Notes: generated from the letters alone by a model not told the origin. A DNA stretch of 64,000 bases from Roseibium sp. TrichSKD4 (GCF_000148725.1 NZ_GL476311.1:379501-443500), one strand, 5' to 3'. Shown: positions 49,499-58,150, counted from the first letter of the stretch. Made by a program: numbers and translations.

Positions 49499-49819
49499 TG
49501 GCCTTATCCGGCCATGTTGCGCGCCAATTGAGATCCATACTTGAGCCTAGCCTCGTTCATCCGTTCTTTTTATGTTCTCATGAACTGATTGCCGGAACGT
49601 GTCCAGAACGCGGCTTGTCGCATCCTCAAAATTCCTGAAATTTCCCGCCTTAATTGACGCGGGAGATCCGGAGCGCGCCAACGCTCCGGAAATCGGCAGT
49701 CCGACAAGACTTAACGCCGATCGATGTCACACAAGCATTCCATCGCCCCCGCGATCAGACCCGAAGGTCTGATTCTGCGCTGCTGCAGATTGCGGGTGTT
49801 TAGGATTGCGAAACCTATC
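49499..49819. other. non-coding leader between TPR gene and D12 methyltransferase, with two strong hairpins
   Basis: No gene. Hairpin 1: TCCGGAGCG-CGCCAA-CGCTCCGGA (49667-49690). Hairpin 2: ATCAGACC-CGAA-GGTCTGAT (49754-49773), an 8-bp stem with a tetraloop. Neither has a T run, so they are more likely mRNA leader structures or protein sites than terminators. The second would be inside the coding frame if the methyltransferase began at 49724. Confidence 0.45.
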
Positions 49820-50662
49820 ATGTCAACAAACCTGTTTGGCGAGCGCGAGAGCGCTGGCATAAGCCCTGTTGCACCCTGGATCGGAGGAAAGAGAAATCTT
49901 GCCAAGCGTCTCATCCGACTGATTTCTGCAGTCAAACATGACCTCTATGCCGAAGCCTTTGTCGGCATGGGTGGTGTCTTTCTCCGTCGCAAGTTTGCGC
50001 CAAGTGCGGAGGTCATCAACGACTATTCGGGCGAGGTGGCGAACCTGTTCCGGATTCTGCAGCGGCATTATCCGCAATTTCTGGACTGCCTGAAGTACCA
50101 GATCACCAGTCGGCGCGAGTTCGACCGGCTTCAGCGTGTTGATCCGTCGACGCTTACTGACCTGGAGCGGGCTGCGCGGTTTTTGTACCTGCAGCGCACG
50201 GCATTTGGTGGAAAGGTTGCAGGGCAGAACTTTGGCGTCTGCGCAGAAAGGGGAGGCCGGTTTAACCTCACCAGTCTAGTGCCAATGCTGGAAGATGTTC
50301 ACGAACGGCTCGCGGGTGTTGTGATCGAGAACCTGAGCTTTCAGGACTTCATTCCGCGTTACGATCGGCCAGAGGCGCTGATCTACTGCGACCCGCCATA
50401 CTTTGGCTGCGAGGATGACTACGGCAAGGAGATGTTTGAACGGTCTGACTTCGAAGTCCTTGCGGACCTGATGCGCGGTGCTGCAGGAAAAGTCATCGTC
50501 TCGATCAATGATACGCCGGAAATAAGAGAGACGTTTGAAGGCCAACCAATGTTGCCGGTTAACGTGACTTATTCGATTTCAGAAAGTGCGCCAAAGGAAT
50601 TTGGCGAGTTGATCATCACGAACTTCAATCATCCATTGATAATTGGAGATGCCACGCTGTGA
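49820..50662 (+). CDS. D12-class (Dam-like) N6-adenine DNA methyltransferase
   Basis: A 280-residue protein from ATG 49820 (MSTNLFGERESAG); a start at 49724 is possible but has no ribosome site. Motif I is APWIGGKRNLAKRL with YAEAFVGMGGVFL, and the catalytic DPPY is in YCDPPYFGCEDDYG at about 194. The alpha-class order is that of D12/Dam enzymes, many of which methylate GATC. No restriction partner is present. It lies next to the putative right attachment site and is likely mobile-element cargo or a phage moron. Confidence 0.85.
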   Translation: MSTNLFGERESAGISPVAPWIGGKRNLAKRLIRLISAVKHDLYAEAFVGMGGVFLRRKFAPSAEVINDYSGEVANLFRILQRHYPQFLDCLKYQITSRREFDRLQRVDPSTLTDLERAARFLYLQRTAFGGKVAGQNFGVCAERGGRFNLTSLVPMLEDVHERLAGVVIENLSFQDFIPRYDRPEALIYCDPPYFGCEDDYGKEMFERSDFEVLADLMRGAAGKVIVSINDTPEIRETFEGQPMLPVNVTYSISESAPKEFGELIITNFNHPLIIGDATL

Positions 50663-51040
50663 GCGTGGTGTGCGCCATTAGGCTGATTGAAACGTGAGTG
50701 TTTTTGGAGCTAAAACGAAAAAATTACGAAATGCCCTCCTAAATATCTGGAAATAATAGACTTAAGATTCCGGCGGGGGGCACCACTTTTTCCATCCACC
50801 ACAATTCAGCTTGTTCGGCTACCTGCTGCAAGGTTGCGTAGAGCCATTTGCAATTCCTGCGCCTGCTCTCTTAATGAGTTTGTGTAGTTATCGCTCCATG
50901 ATTTCGATCTTCTGAGGTTGCCAGGGGCGTGCTTTCGTGATGGCTAATGTGCTCAGTGAGGGGTGCGTTAAGCTCTCATTAAGTAACAATGCATGGTTGT
51001 TGATTTATTTCTCTGCATCTAATTATTGTTTATAGTTTTA
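50663..51040. other. intergenic region holding the putative right end of the island
   Basis: 378 bp without a gene. Contents: a 7-bp inverted repeat around the methyltransferase stop (50652-50668), the 10-mer AAATTACGAA (50721-50730), which also occurs in front of the integrase at 9806-9815, and the tRNA-3'-like sequence at 50766-50785. The remaining 250 bp before the GGDEF-EAL gene are AT-rich and should carry its promoter, which I could not define. Confidence 0.5.
50766..50785 (+). other. tRNA 3'-end-like fragment, candidate attR
   Basis: GATTCCGGCGGGGGGCACCA reads as the end of a T-loop (GATT), T-stem 3' strand (CCGGC), acceptor 3' strand (GGGGGGC), discriminator A and CCA, followed by CTTTTT. 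The bases upstream do not complete a T arm, so it is a fragment and not a gene. Tyrosine integrases commonly use tRNA 3' ends, leaving such a copy at the far end of the insert. No second copy is in the window. Confidence 0.45.
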
Positions 51041-53383
51041 ATGAGAACCTTACGTCAGTTTGGGTTGGTGGGTCGCATGTTAAGTATTCAGGGCAAGTTG
51101 ACGATTATTTCGGTGGCGCTAATGACGCCGCTTATTGCTGTGTCTTTGTTCAGTGAGCAATTGATCCGCCAACAACTTTCGCGAATTGAGTTTGCGCTCC
51201 AAGGTGGCGATGCAATTGTCGATATCTGGGATTACACGATAGAAACGACGCTGAGCCCAAAAGAACTTCCAAAGCCTGTCAATTTGTCACCGTCAGTGTT
51301 GAGCATGGATGGGCGGCTTTCCGGTCTTCAAGAGAAATTGCACGACCCAGAACTGGCGACACATAAGCGAATCCAAGCGGCCCATGATGCCATTTTGACT
51401 ATTTCGGGTAAGTCAGAACTTAGCAACATCCTGTCATCCAAGAGCCCGGAACTCGCAATGGTGCTGTTCGACCGAGGGGCGGAGCTTGTTTTCCGGTTGG
51501 AAAGGCTTGCCAGCATTGGCATAAGATTGAGCAAAAAGAATGAGCTTAATCAATATGATATAATGAATGTGATGGTTGCCGGTGGGCAGTTCAAGAATGT
51601 TGCTGACAATGTGGGCCGGGTGACACGAATAGAACCGTATGTTTTTCCTGAAACAGCAAGGGCCCTTATCAGTCACGTTGGTGCTGACTATCGGAAGTTA
51701 AACAGCAAGTTTCAGGGGCAAGCGGCCAAAATCGTGATGGGTGCTGACAAGCACCGGGACGGCCAAATGCTGGTGGTCGAGCCACTTGTTGAGGCTGAAG
51801 TCGCTTTTGAACACGGAATAAACGCCTATTGGCGGGCGGTCATGACAGCATCGGTTGATCTGATCCATCAGGACCGTGCTGAGCTAACACAGCTCTATTT
51901 TCTTGTAATTGGCGGGCTTGCGGTCTTTACGGTCATTTGTGCTGGGGCTGCAATCGTTCTGCGCCGGTCCATCATTTTGCAAACGCAGGAAATAGAGGCG
52001 GCCTATCGTGCGACGGATCAGCAAAATCAGGAGCTGGAAGCGCTAAGAAGGCAAGCTGAGCATGAATCCCACCATGATGCTCTAACCGGGCTAGCGAACC
52101 GGCGTTACCTAGAGCGTGAGTTGGACATTCGAGTGCGCAATGCTCGTCAGGCTGCTGGTGGTATCGCGGTTCTGCATATCGATCTGGACCGGTTCAAGAT
52201 GATCAATGATACCCTCGGCCACGCCGCAGGCGACTTTGTCCTTGAGCATGTAGCGGATGTTCTTCACCGCGAGACGCGATCAGATGATGTTGTCGCTCGT
52301 ATCGGTGGTGACGAGTTTCTGATCTTGAGCTACTCCAAAGGAGAGCACGAGCCGTTGAGCCGGATGGTCAATCGGATCATCGAGAGCCTGTCAAAGCCGG
52401 TCGAGTTCGACGGCAACCTTTGCCAGTTTGGTGCCAGCATTGGCGTCAACACTGCGACAGGCAAGGAACTGGAAGACTTCGATTCCGGCCGCTTTCTGTC
52501 AAATGCAGATATCGCCCTCTACAGTGCCAAGGAAGGAGGGCGTGGTCGTTATGTCTTCTTCAACAAGGCCCTACGCGCGGAGACAGAAGCCAGTAAGTCG
52601 TTGTCAGACGAGCTGATCCTTGGATTGGAGAACGGTGAGTTCTATCCTGTCTATCAGCCTCAGGTGGATGCGCAGACCGGCGAGTGGATCGGTGTTGAGG
52701 CCTTGGCCCGATGGGAGCACCCCGAAAAGGGCGGACTGAGCCCATCTGTATTCATTCCGATTGCCCGTCGGTTGGGGATGCTCGCCCGTTTGGATGAGGC
52801 GATTATGGAGCAAGGTCTTAAAGACCTAACTCATTGGGATGCGGTGGGAATTCATGTGCCAAAACTGTCACTCAACCTGTCCGAACATCGGCTTGCCGAT
52901 CCAGCGTTTCTGGATTGGCTTGAGACACATGATCTTCCGGTTGGGCGTTTGTCTTTTGAAGTCCTTGAAACAGTGTTCTCTGATGATTTCGACGATGTCC
53001 GCCGGTTTGCGGTCGATCGCCTTCAGGAATTGAATATTGCCTTGGAGATGGACGATTTTGGAACAGGGCATGCCTCGCTTGCCGGGTTGCTCTCCTTCTC
53101 GCCGCAACGGCTAAAGATCGCTCGCGAGTTGGCAGGGCCGGTGGATACATCCGAACGCCACGCTCGTCTGGTGTCCGGTACTGTCGACGTTGCTGCTGCG
53201 TTGGAAATCGAAGTTCTGGCGGAGGGCGTGGAGCGCAAGGAACAGGCGGATGTGTTGCGCGATCTGGGATGCCAGTCTTTGCAGGGGTTTTATTTTGCCC
53301 GGCCAATGCCAGCCAATGAATTGGTCAAATGGTGGCGTGGCAATATGGTTGCCAAGCCTTCTCGGAGCAGTCACGCAGTCTGA
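51041..53383 (+). CDS. GGDEF-EAL cyclic-di-GMP protein with periplasmic sensor region
   Basis: A 780-residue protein. Transmembrane helices at about 18-38 and 285-310 frame a periplasmic region of about 245 residues (no named domain seen). A short coiled coil precedes the GGDEF domain (GGDEF intact, about 420, RIGGDEFLIL), followed by an EAL domain (GVEALARWEHP at about 554; LEMDDFGTG later). It may make and/or degrade c-di-GMP; which activity dominates cannot be told. ATG 51041 is preferred to the TTG at 51026. First chromosomal gene after the island. Confidence 0.88.
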   Translation: MRTLRQFGLVGRMLSIQGKLTIISVALMTPLIAVSLFSEQLIRQQLSRIEFALQGGDAIVDIWDYTIETTLSPKELPKPVNLSPSVLSMDGRLSGLQEKLHDPELATHKRIQAAHDAILTISGKSELSNILSSKSPELAMVLFDRGAELVFRLERLASIGIRLSKKNELNQYDIMNVMVAGGQFKNVADNVGRVTRIEPYVFPETARALISHVGADYRKLNSKFQGQAAKIVMGADKHRDGQMLVVEPLVEAEVAFEHGINAYWRAVMTASVDLIHQDRAELTQLYFLVIGGLAVFTVICAGAAIVLRRSIILQTQEIEAAYRATDQQNQELEALRRQAEHESHHDALTGLANRRYLERELDIRVRNARQAAGGIAVLHIDLDRFKMINDTLGHAAGDFVLEHVADVLHRETRSDDVVARIGGDEFLILSYSKGEHEPLSRMVNRIIESLSKPVEFDGNLCQFGASIGVNTATGKELEDFDSGRFLSNADIALYSAKEGGRGRYVFFNKALRAETEASKSLSDELILGLENGEFYPVYQPQVDAQTGEWIGVEALARWEHPEKGGLSPSVFIPIARRLGMLARLDEAIMEQGLKDLTHWDAVGIHVPKLSLNLSEHRLADPAFLDWLETHDLPVGRLSFEVLETVFSDDFDDVRRFAVDRLQELNIALEMDDFGTGHASLAGLLSFSPQRLKIARELAGPVDTSERHARLVSGTVDVAAALEIEVLAEGVERKEQADVLRDLGCQSLQGFYFARPMPANELVKWWRGNMVAKPSRSSHAV

Positions 53384-53486
53384 TCGCGCTGACCATATCG
53401 GGGCTCACTGACAAGTTGGCGCATTCTCGTATCATTCAACCCGATTTCAGGTGACAATTGCCCGTCTGCCGGGTATTGACGCGGGC

Positions 53487-54065
53487 ATGTTAAGACGCCT
53501 TTACGACTGGACCTTGTCCCTTGCCACTGGACCGCGTGCGCCTGCCGCGCTCGGAAGCGTATCCTTCGTTGAAAGTTCCTTCTTTCCGATCCCGCCAGAT
53601 ATCCTGCTTATTCCCATGGTGATCGCCAAACGGGAAAAAGCCTGGTGGTATGCAGCGCTTTGTACTGTCACCTCGGTTCTGGGCGGTGTTCTTGGGTATC
53701 TCATCGGAATGTTCCTGCTTCAGCAAGTGGCTGAGCCGATCCTGACATTTTATGGCAAGATGGATTATTTCCATGAATTCAGCGGGATATTCAATGAGTG
53801 GGGCTGGTGGTTCGTCTTTATCGCTGGCGTGACCCCGTTCCCATATAAGGTCATCACCATTGCTTCGGGCGCTGCCGGGCTTAGCTTGCCGATTTTCATT
53901 ATGGCAAGCCTTGTGTCGCGTGGGCTTCGGTTCTTTATCGTCGCGGCGCTGCTTTATTTCTTCGGCCCGCCGATCAAAGACTTCATCGAAAAACGGCTTG
54001 GTCTTATGTTCACCATATTCGTCGTCTTGTTGGTCGGTGGATTTGCCGTTTTGAAGTTTATCTAG
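53487..54065 (+). CDS. YqaA-family (DedA/SNARE-associated) membrane protein
   Basis: A 192-residue protein from ATG 53487, which fits the usual N-terminus (MLRRLYDWTLSLA); an upstream GTG at 53451 would add 12 residues. It has four to five membrane helices and the conserved FVESSFFPIPPDILLIPMV and GVTPFPYKVITIASGAAG segments typical of VTT/DedA-like YqaA proteins. Proteins of this class are thought to move lipids across the membrane. Followed by dsbB 16 bp later. Confidence 0.8.
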   Translation: MLRRLYDWTLSLATGPRAPAALGSVSFVESSFFPIPPDILLIPMVIAKREKAWWYAALCTVTSVLGGVLGYLIGMFLLQQVAEPILTFYGKMDYFHEFSGIFNEWGWWFVFIAGVTPFPYKVITIASGAAGLSLPIFIMASLVSRGLRFFIVAALLYFFGPPIKDFIEKRLGLMFTIFVVLLVGGFAVLKFI

Positions 54066-54081
54066 CGTTCTGGAACCGATC

Positions 54082-54612
54082 ATGCACAAACCAGAGACCT
54101 TGGCGTTCAACGCAGCAGCGTTGCTCCTTGTGACAGGGGCAATCGTGATTGCCACGGCTTGGGGATTCCAGCTAATCGGTGGCTATGTTCCGTGCAAACT
54201 GTGCCTTGAACAACGCGTTCCGTATTATGTCGGGCTGCCCTTGGCACTTGTTGCGCTGGTCCTGTTCAAGGTTCAAAAGCCACGACTTGCGGGTTTTCTC
54301 CTATTGGCGACGGGATTGGTGTTTGCCTATGGCGCGGGATTGGGGATCTATCAGGCCGGGGCAGAGTGGGCCTTCTGGGACGGACCCAATGATTGCGGAG
54401 GTGGAACAGCAACACCGACATCTGCCGCTGACATGTTGTCAGCGCTTCAAAGCGTCAAAGTGGTCAGCTGCACAGAGGCCAGTTGGCGCATGCTCGGCCT
54501 GTCCTTTGCCGGGTGGAATGCGGTCGCTTCTGCCGGTCTTACCTTACTCGGGTTTCTTGGTGCAGGCTTGACGCTGCTTTCAAATGCGAAACGGGATGCG
54601 CTACAGGCATGA
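54082..54612 (+). CDS. dsbB: disulfide bond formation protein B
   Basis: A 176-residue four-helix membrane protein with the active CKLC motif (Cys38, Cys41) after the first helix and a second periplasmic pair at Cys105 and Cys130. It reoxidises DsbA with ubiquinone. It forms a small operon with the membrane proteins on both sides; its TGA overlaps the next ATG. Confidence 0.85.
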   Translation: MHKPETLAFNAAALLLVTGAIVIATAWGFQLIGGYVPCKLCLEQRVPYYVGLPLALVALVLFKVQKPRLAGFLLLATGLVFAYGAGLGIYQAGAEWAFWDGPNDCGGGTATPTSAADMLSALQSVKVVSCTEASWRMLGLSFAGWNAVASAGLTLLGFLGAGLTLLSNAKRDALQA

Positions 54613-54863
54613 ACGAAAGTGCAGAAAAACGGGAAGAAAAACGTCAGGACGCCCTGAGAGCCCTCGACCGTGTGCAGGCGGAAAGCGAGACGATTGGTAC
54701 ATCCAGCTTTGCCCGGATGGCAGACCGTGCTCAAAAACACCTGTCAGCAGCTGACAAGGATGAAGAAGACCCGATAGAAGTCTGGGGGACCCGCATTGGC
54801 CGGGCTGCCGGGGTCATTTTTGCAATCGGACTCGTAATTTACCTGTTTGTCACCTACTTCTGA
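54609..54863 (+). CDS. small single-span membrane protein
   Basis: An 84-residue protein starting in the dsbB stop (ATGA). It is highly charged from 1 to 60 (EKREEKRQDALRALDRVQAE), with one C-terminal transmembrane helix (about 64-82, AAGVIFAIGLVIYLFVTYF). The layout is that of a tail-anchored inner-membrane protein. No known function. Confidence 0.65.
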   Translation: MNESAEKREEKRQDALRALDRVQAESETIGTSSFARMADRAQKHLSAADKDEEDPIEVWGTRIGRAAGVIFAIGLVIYLFVTYF

Positions 54864-54876
54864 GCATCTTGGCCGC

Positions 54877-55374
54877 GTGAATGTGCGGCTTGTCCGCAGT
54901 CAAAGCCAAATCGCGTACGGAGAGTTTTCATTGGCTTCGCAGCATCCCTATCGCAGAACGCCATGGACCAATGCCAAAGCGCCTGACCTTGCAACGTTTG
55001 AGGCGTTGGCGAGCGAAACGTTTGCGCAGCTTCCAAATGAAGTGTTGATGCAATGCGGCCACGTGCAGATCAGTCTTGCGGAATATGCTGATGATGATGT
55101 TCTGAATGCGCTCGGAATTGAAGACCCGTCGGAATTGCTTGGACTGTTTGAAGGCAGTGGTCTGGCGCAGGACGGAGGGTCTAACTTTACCGGCAAGCTC
55201 CCAAATCGCATTTGGCTGTTCCGTCGGCCCATTCTGGATTACTGGGCATCGGGCGAAGAAACGCTTGGCGATATTGTCGCTCATGTGCTGATCCACGAAA
55301 TCGGGCACCATTTTGGTCTTTCCGATGAAGACATGGAACGCATCGAAGAAGCTGCTGACGTTCAAATGTTATAA
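54877..55374 (+). CDS. zincin-like metallopeptidase family protein
   Basis: A 165-residue protein. The zinc site HEIGH (His140, Glu141, His144) lies in AHVLIHEIGHHFGLSDEDME, typical of the possible-metallopeptidase family found beside alphaproteobacterial core genes. The start is uncertain: GTG 54877, TTG 54847 or a later TTG. Its frame overlaps the end of the preceding gene if 54847 is used. Confidence 0.72.
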   Translation: MNVRLVRSQSQIAYGEFSLASQHPYRRTPWTNAKAPDLATFEALASETFAQLPNEVLMQCGHVQISLAEYADDDVLNALGIEDPSELLGLFEGSGLAQDGGSNFTGKLPNRIWLFRRPILDYWASGEETLGDIVAHVLIHEIGHHFGLSDEDMERIEEAADVQML

Positions 55375-55377
55375 AAA

Positions 55378-55400
55378 ACGCGGCCTCATGGAAGCCGCGT
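55378..55400 (-). terminator. intrinsic terminator of ppa
   Basis: ACGCGGC and GCCGCGT form a 7-bp stem with a 9-nt loop; on the minus strand it is followed by TTTTTT. It lies between the convergent metallopeptidase gene and ppa and serves ppa. Confidence 0.75.
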
Positions 55401-55432
55401 CAATTGCTGTTCGATGATGTCAGGTCCGAAGT

Positions 55433-55972
55433 TTATTCGGCAGCTTCCTGATTGGCGCGCTGAATAGATTCAGTGATCATCCGCTTGGCTGTTTCAACAC
55501 CTTCAACACCGGTAACCTTGACCCATTTGCCGGGCTCCAGATCCTTGTAGTGTTCAAAGAAGTGCTTGACCTGCGCAACGGTGATTTCCGGAAGGTCGGA
55601 AATGTCGTTGATGTTGTCATAGCGTTTGGAAAGCTTGTGGGTCGGAACAGCGATGATCTTCTCGTCGATACCGGACTCGTCTTCCATGATCAGAACGCCG
55701 ATTGGACGGCAATTCATGATGGCGCCTGGAACAATCGGGCGCTGGTTGACGACCACGACGTCAATCGGGTCGCCGTCGCCGCACAGGGTATGCGGTACGA
55801 AACCGTAGTTGCCCGGGTAACGCATCGGTGTGTAGAGAAAGCGGTCGACATACATCGCGCCAGCTTCTTTATCCATCTCGTATTTGATCGGTTCGCCGCC
55901 GACAGACACTTCAATGATCACATTGATATCTTCTGGCGGATTGTTTCCGATCGGCACCGCGTCAATACGCAT
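55433..55972 (-). CDS. ppa: inorganic pyrophosphatase
   Basis: A 179-residue protein with the family I signature DGDPIDVVV (about 66-74) and flanking conserved sites ([26 protein letters not shown]). It hydrolyses pyrophosphate in the cytoplasm, pulling biosynthetic reactions forward. AGGAG precedes the ATG. Normal length. Confidence 0.95.
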   Translation of the reverse strand: MRIDAVPIGNNPPEDINVIIEVSVGGEPIKYEMDKEAGAMYVDRFLYTPMRYPGNYGFVPHTLCGDGDPIDVVVVNQRPIVPGAIMNCRPIGVLIMEDESGIDEKIIAVPTHKLSKRYDNINDISDLPEITVAQVKHFFEHYKDLEPGKWVKVTGVEGVETAKRMITESIQRANQEAAE

Positions 55973-56104
55973 AGGGAGGCTCCTGTTGAGTTGTTGCGCC
56001 GTCTATCGCAATCCCGAGCGACAAGTTCAAGCCCCTTCATGCTGCATTGCGTCTAATTGATGAAGCTGGTTGACGGGATCTTGGTCGAATGGTGGAGGTG
56101 GCAG

Positions 56105-56686
56105 ATGGTTCGGACTTTCATTCGTATTTTCAGAATTGGCCTTGGGGCAGTGTTTTGCAGCCTTGGGATGGTTGGGATCGCCAATGCACAATCCATTACC
56201 AGCGCCTATACAAAGATTGACCTCGCACAGTGCCCTATGCTGCAAGGCGCATCCGATGAGAGCACGCTTGGTGGATCATGGTTGTGTCGTGGGTATGAGG
56301 GACTTCCCGTTTATGTTGCTGAGGTAGACCTTCGGATGTTTGTTTCCTTCGGCCCGAATGCCCGAAGCGAGCCAGCCGCTCGCCAAACACTGCCCAACTT
56401 CAACACTATCAATGAGACGCTGGAGTGGCGCCTGCGCAACGGAAAACCATTTGCCACTATTCTGCGCTGGTTTCCCAGCCTTGATGTTGGGCAGAAAACC
56501 GGAAGCGTTCTCATTGTCAGCCAATATTTGCCGGGCGGCAGGACGTGTCAGATTGCCCGAATTGATGCGCGTGCAAACAAGAATGCGAATGTTTTGGCGC
56601 GCCAAGCTGCAGATACTCTGGCTGGACGCTTTGACTGCAATACTCCGCCCCAAGTGATCGGTAACCCGGGAATGCTGCGCTGGTAG
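56105..56686 (+). CDS. secreted hypothetical protein
   Basis: A 193-residue protein from ATG 56105 (GGTGGAGGTGG upstream). A signal peptide ends at about residue 28 (GIANAQS). The mature part has five cysteines, of which four could pair (ending near RTCQIARI and FDCNTPP). Similar proteins occur in related genomes without known function. It is divergent from ppa. Confidence 0.65.
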   Translation: MVRTFIRIFRIGLGAVFCSLGMVGIANAQSITSAYTKIDLAQCPMLQGASDESTLGGSWLCRGYEGLPVYVAEVDLRMFVSFGPNARSEPAARQTLPNFNTINETLEWRLRNGKPFATILRWFPSLDVGQKTGSVLIVSQYLPGGRTCQIARIDARANKNANVLARQAADTLAGRFDCNTPPQVIGNPGMLRW

Positions 56687-56696
56687 GCTTTGAGTT

Positions 56697-57209
56697 CTAT
56701 TCCGACGACCAGGTGAAGACAGAAAGCGAAAGTGTTTTGCCAGCGCTTTTATAGGAGGCGTGTGCTGTCAGTTTTCCGCCAACTGCCTCATAAAAGGAAC
56801 TGGCCAGTTCGTTGTCGCTCAAGACCTGTACGGCGAGGCCATTCAGTCCATAGGCTGACAATTCTGATCGCACGACTTCAAAAAGGTGCCGACCGAAGCC
56901 GAGCCCTTGATACTCCGGGCGTAGATAAAGCTCATAGATTTCGCCCTCGCAAGGAACGGTATCTAGACGGCATGTGCCGAACGTTGCGTAGCCTGCGGGT
57001 TGGTCGGAAATTTCCAGAAGCTTGATTTGTACGCCCCGTTCCAAGGCCTTGCGCCACCAGTCCGGCGTTCTGCGGGAGATCAGCCTTTGCAGTTCAATGC
57101 CATCGAGAAGGCCGCGATAGGCCGCAAGCCAAGCCTCGCTGTGGATGGCAGCGAGCGCCTCACAATCCCTTGGAGCCGCTGCTCGCAAATCAATCATGTG
57201 CGTTGACAT
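56697..57209 (-). CDS. GNAT-family N-acetyltransferase
   Basis: A 170-residue protein from ATG 57209 (alternatives 57278 and 57197). GNAT motifs: AAAPRDCEALAAIHSEAW at the start, IYELYLRPEYQGLGFGRHLF (acetyl-CoA loop Q-x-x-G-x-G/A type), and SFYEAVGGKL near the end. The substrate cannot be predicted. It converges with the secreted hypothetical protein, separated by 10 bp. Confidence 0.82.
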   Translation of the reverse strand: MSTHMIDLRAAAPRDCEALAAIHSEAWLAAYRGLLDGIELQRLISRRTPDWWRKALERGVQIKLLEISDQPAGYATFGTCRLDTVPCEGEIYELYLRPEYQGLGFGRHLFEVVRSELSAYGLNGLAVQVLSDNELASSFYEAVGGKLTAHASYKSAGKTLSLSVFTWSSE

Positions 57210-57291
57210 GAGAGAAGTGTACAGCAGCGAAAGGGATTTGGAAGCGGGAAACAGTTGGTACCCAAAGCGAATGGCCACTAGACCAAATGAA

Positions 57292-57315
57292 AAGGGCCGG
57301 TAAGAACCGGCCCTT
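57292..57315 (-). terminator. intrinsic terminator (minus strand)
   Basis: AAGGGCCGGT-AAGA-ACCGGCCCTT, a 10-bp perfect stem; on the minus strand the 3' arm runs into TTTT. It lies just after the 59-codon minus-strand frame at 57337-57516 and upstream of the GNAT gene, so it ends a transcript from the right. Confidence 0.7.
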
Positions 57316-57336
57316 CAGTTGCCCTGATGTTTGATA

Positions 57337-57516
57337 CTAAACGCCAGCATGTCCGTTCCGATCTGTGGGGGGCTGGGGGGCTAATGCGATCCACAGCTCG
57401 TTCCGGTCATGCCCATCAGGGTATGCTCTTAATATGGGCACTCTTTTCGGCTTACCAAGGGCTGGAATGAGGCAAAAAGGTGATTTTTTGAGTTCAAAAT
57501 TGCGCCATTTCAACAT
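57337..57516 (-). CDS. small hypothetical protein (59 aa)
   Basis: ATG 57516 to TAG 57337 gives a 59-residue protein with balanced composition (MLKWRNFELKKSPFCLIPAL, then ILRAYPDGHDRNELWIALAP). It is followed 22 bp later by a strong terminator on the same strand, which supports a transcription unit. A plus-strand frame over the same DNA looks random. Weak ribosome site. Confidence 0.5.
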   Translation of the reverse strand: MLKWRNFELKKSPFCLIPALGKPKRVPILRAYPDGHDRNELWIALAPQPPTDRNGHAGV

Positions 57517-57658
57517 CCGATATCCCAGCGGGTTTCATGCCCAAAACATGTAGCCGGGTCAGCAATTTGCACTGCTCCTCTTGCCAAATGGAAACTGGTC
57601 AGCGCATGATGACGTAACGGGCCATTTTGGTTCGCCCAACGTTGTTGAAGGAGGCGGG

Positions 57659-58066
57659 ATGAGCGACACCGAAGACAGCGCGGCACAGCCCTCCGCCGGG
57701 AGCGCGCTCGGAAGCAGTTCGAGCAAAGCTCACGGCAATTCGAATGCTCAACGCCCTTCAGTTGTTTCTTTTCACCGTCGAGAACTCGATACGATTCTGC
57801 GGCTATATGGACGCAAGGTGGCGGAAGGTGAATGGCGTGATTACGCCATTGATATCATGAAGGATCGGGCGGTCTTTTCTGTTTTCCGGCGGAGCTCTGA
57901 AATGCCGCTTTACCGGATTGAAAAGAACCCGAAGCTGGCGCGCAAGCAAGGGGCTTATTCGGTTGTTGCGACTGGGGGGACAATCCTGAAACGCGGCCAT
58001 GACTTGGCACAGGTGATCAAGGTTCTGGATAAGCAAAAGCGTCACCTCAGACTGGTGGATGCCTGA
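57659..58066 (+). CDS. DUF2794 protein
   Basis: A 135-residue protein from ATG 57659, with GAAGGAGGCGGG upstream. After a disordered Ser/Ala-rich start (1-45) the conserved region reads SFHRRELDTILRLYGRKVAE, GEWRDYAIDIMKDRAVFSVF and RIEKNPKLARKQGAYSVV, diagnostic of DUF2794, an alphaproteobacterial family of unknown function. Confidence 0.85.
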   Translation: MSDTEDSAAQPSAGSALGSSSSKAHGNSNAQRPSVVSFHRRELDTILRLYGRKVAEGEWRDYAIDIMKDRAVFSVFRRSSEMPLYRIEKNPKLARKQGAYSVVATGGTILKRGHDLAQVIKVLDKQKRHLRLVDA

Positions 58067-58101
58067 CACCAAATCGGTTTATCGCCGCTCTTCGCATAAA
58101 A

Positions 58102-58125
58102 AAACCCGGCGCAATGGCCGGGTTT
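58102..58125. terminator. bidirectional intrinsic terminator
   Basis: AAACCCGGC-GCAATG-GCCGGGTTT, a 9-bp stem with A-rich left and T-rich right flanks, between the convergent DUF2794 and BI-1/YccA genes. It works for both strands. Confidence 0.85.
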
Positions 58126-58150
58126 CTTCGTTCTGTGGAGTCCCGCGCGC

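Larger units (their letters stand above)
9806..50785. mobile_element. complete-looking temperate siphophage (prophage), about 38-41 kb
   Basis: The gene order is integrase, excisionase-like protein, leftward early operon, repressor/Cro switch, rightward early operon, NusG-like protein, HNH, terminase, portal, ClpP-type protease, HK97 capsid, connectors, tail tube, frameshifted chaperone, tape measure, NlpC peptidase, J-like tip, fibre, amidase, holin and spanins. No head, tail or lysis gene is obviously broken. The left limit is set at the integrase. The right limit is uncertain: last clear phage gene ends at 47911, and a tRNA-3'-like sequence ends at 50785. Confidence 0.85.

Noticed and set aside
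57365-57553. Plus-strand 62-codon frame
   Set aside because: No ribosome site and random composition; the opposite frame ending before a terminator is more credible.
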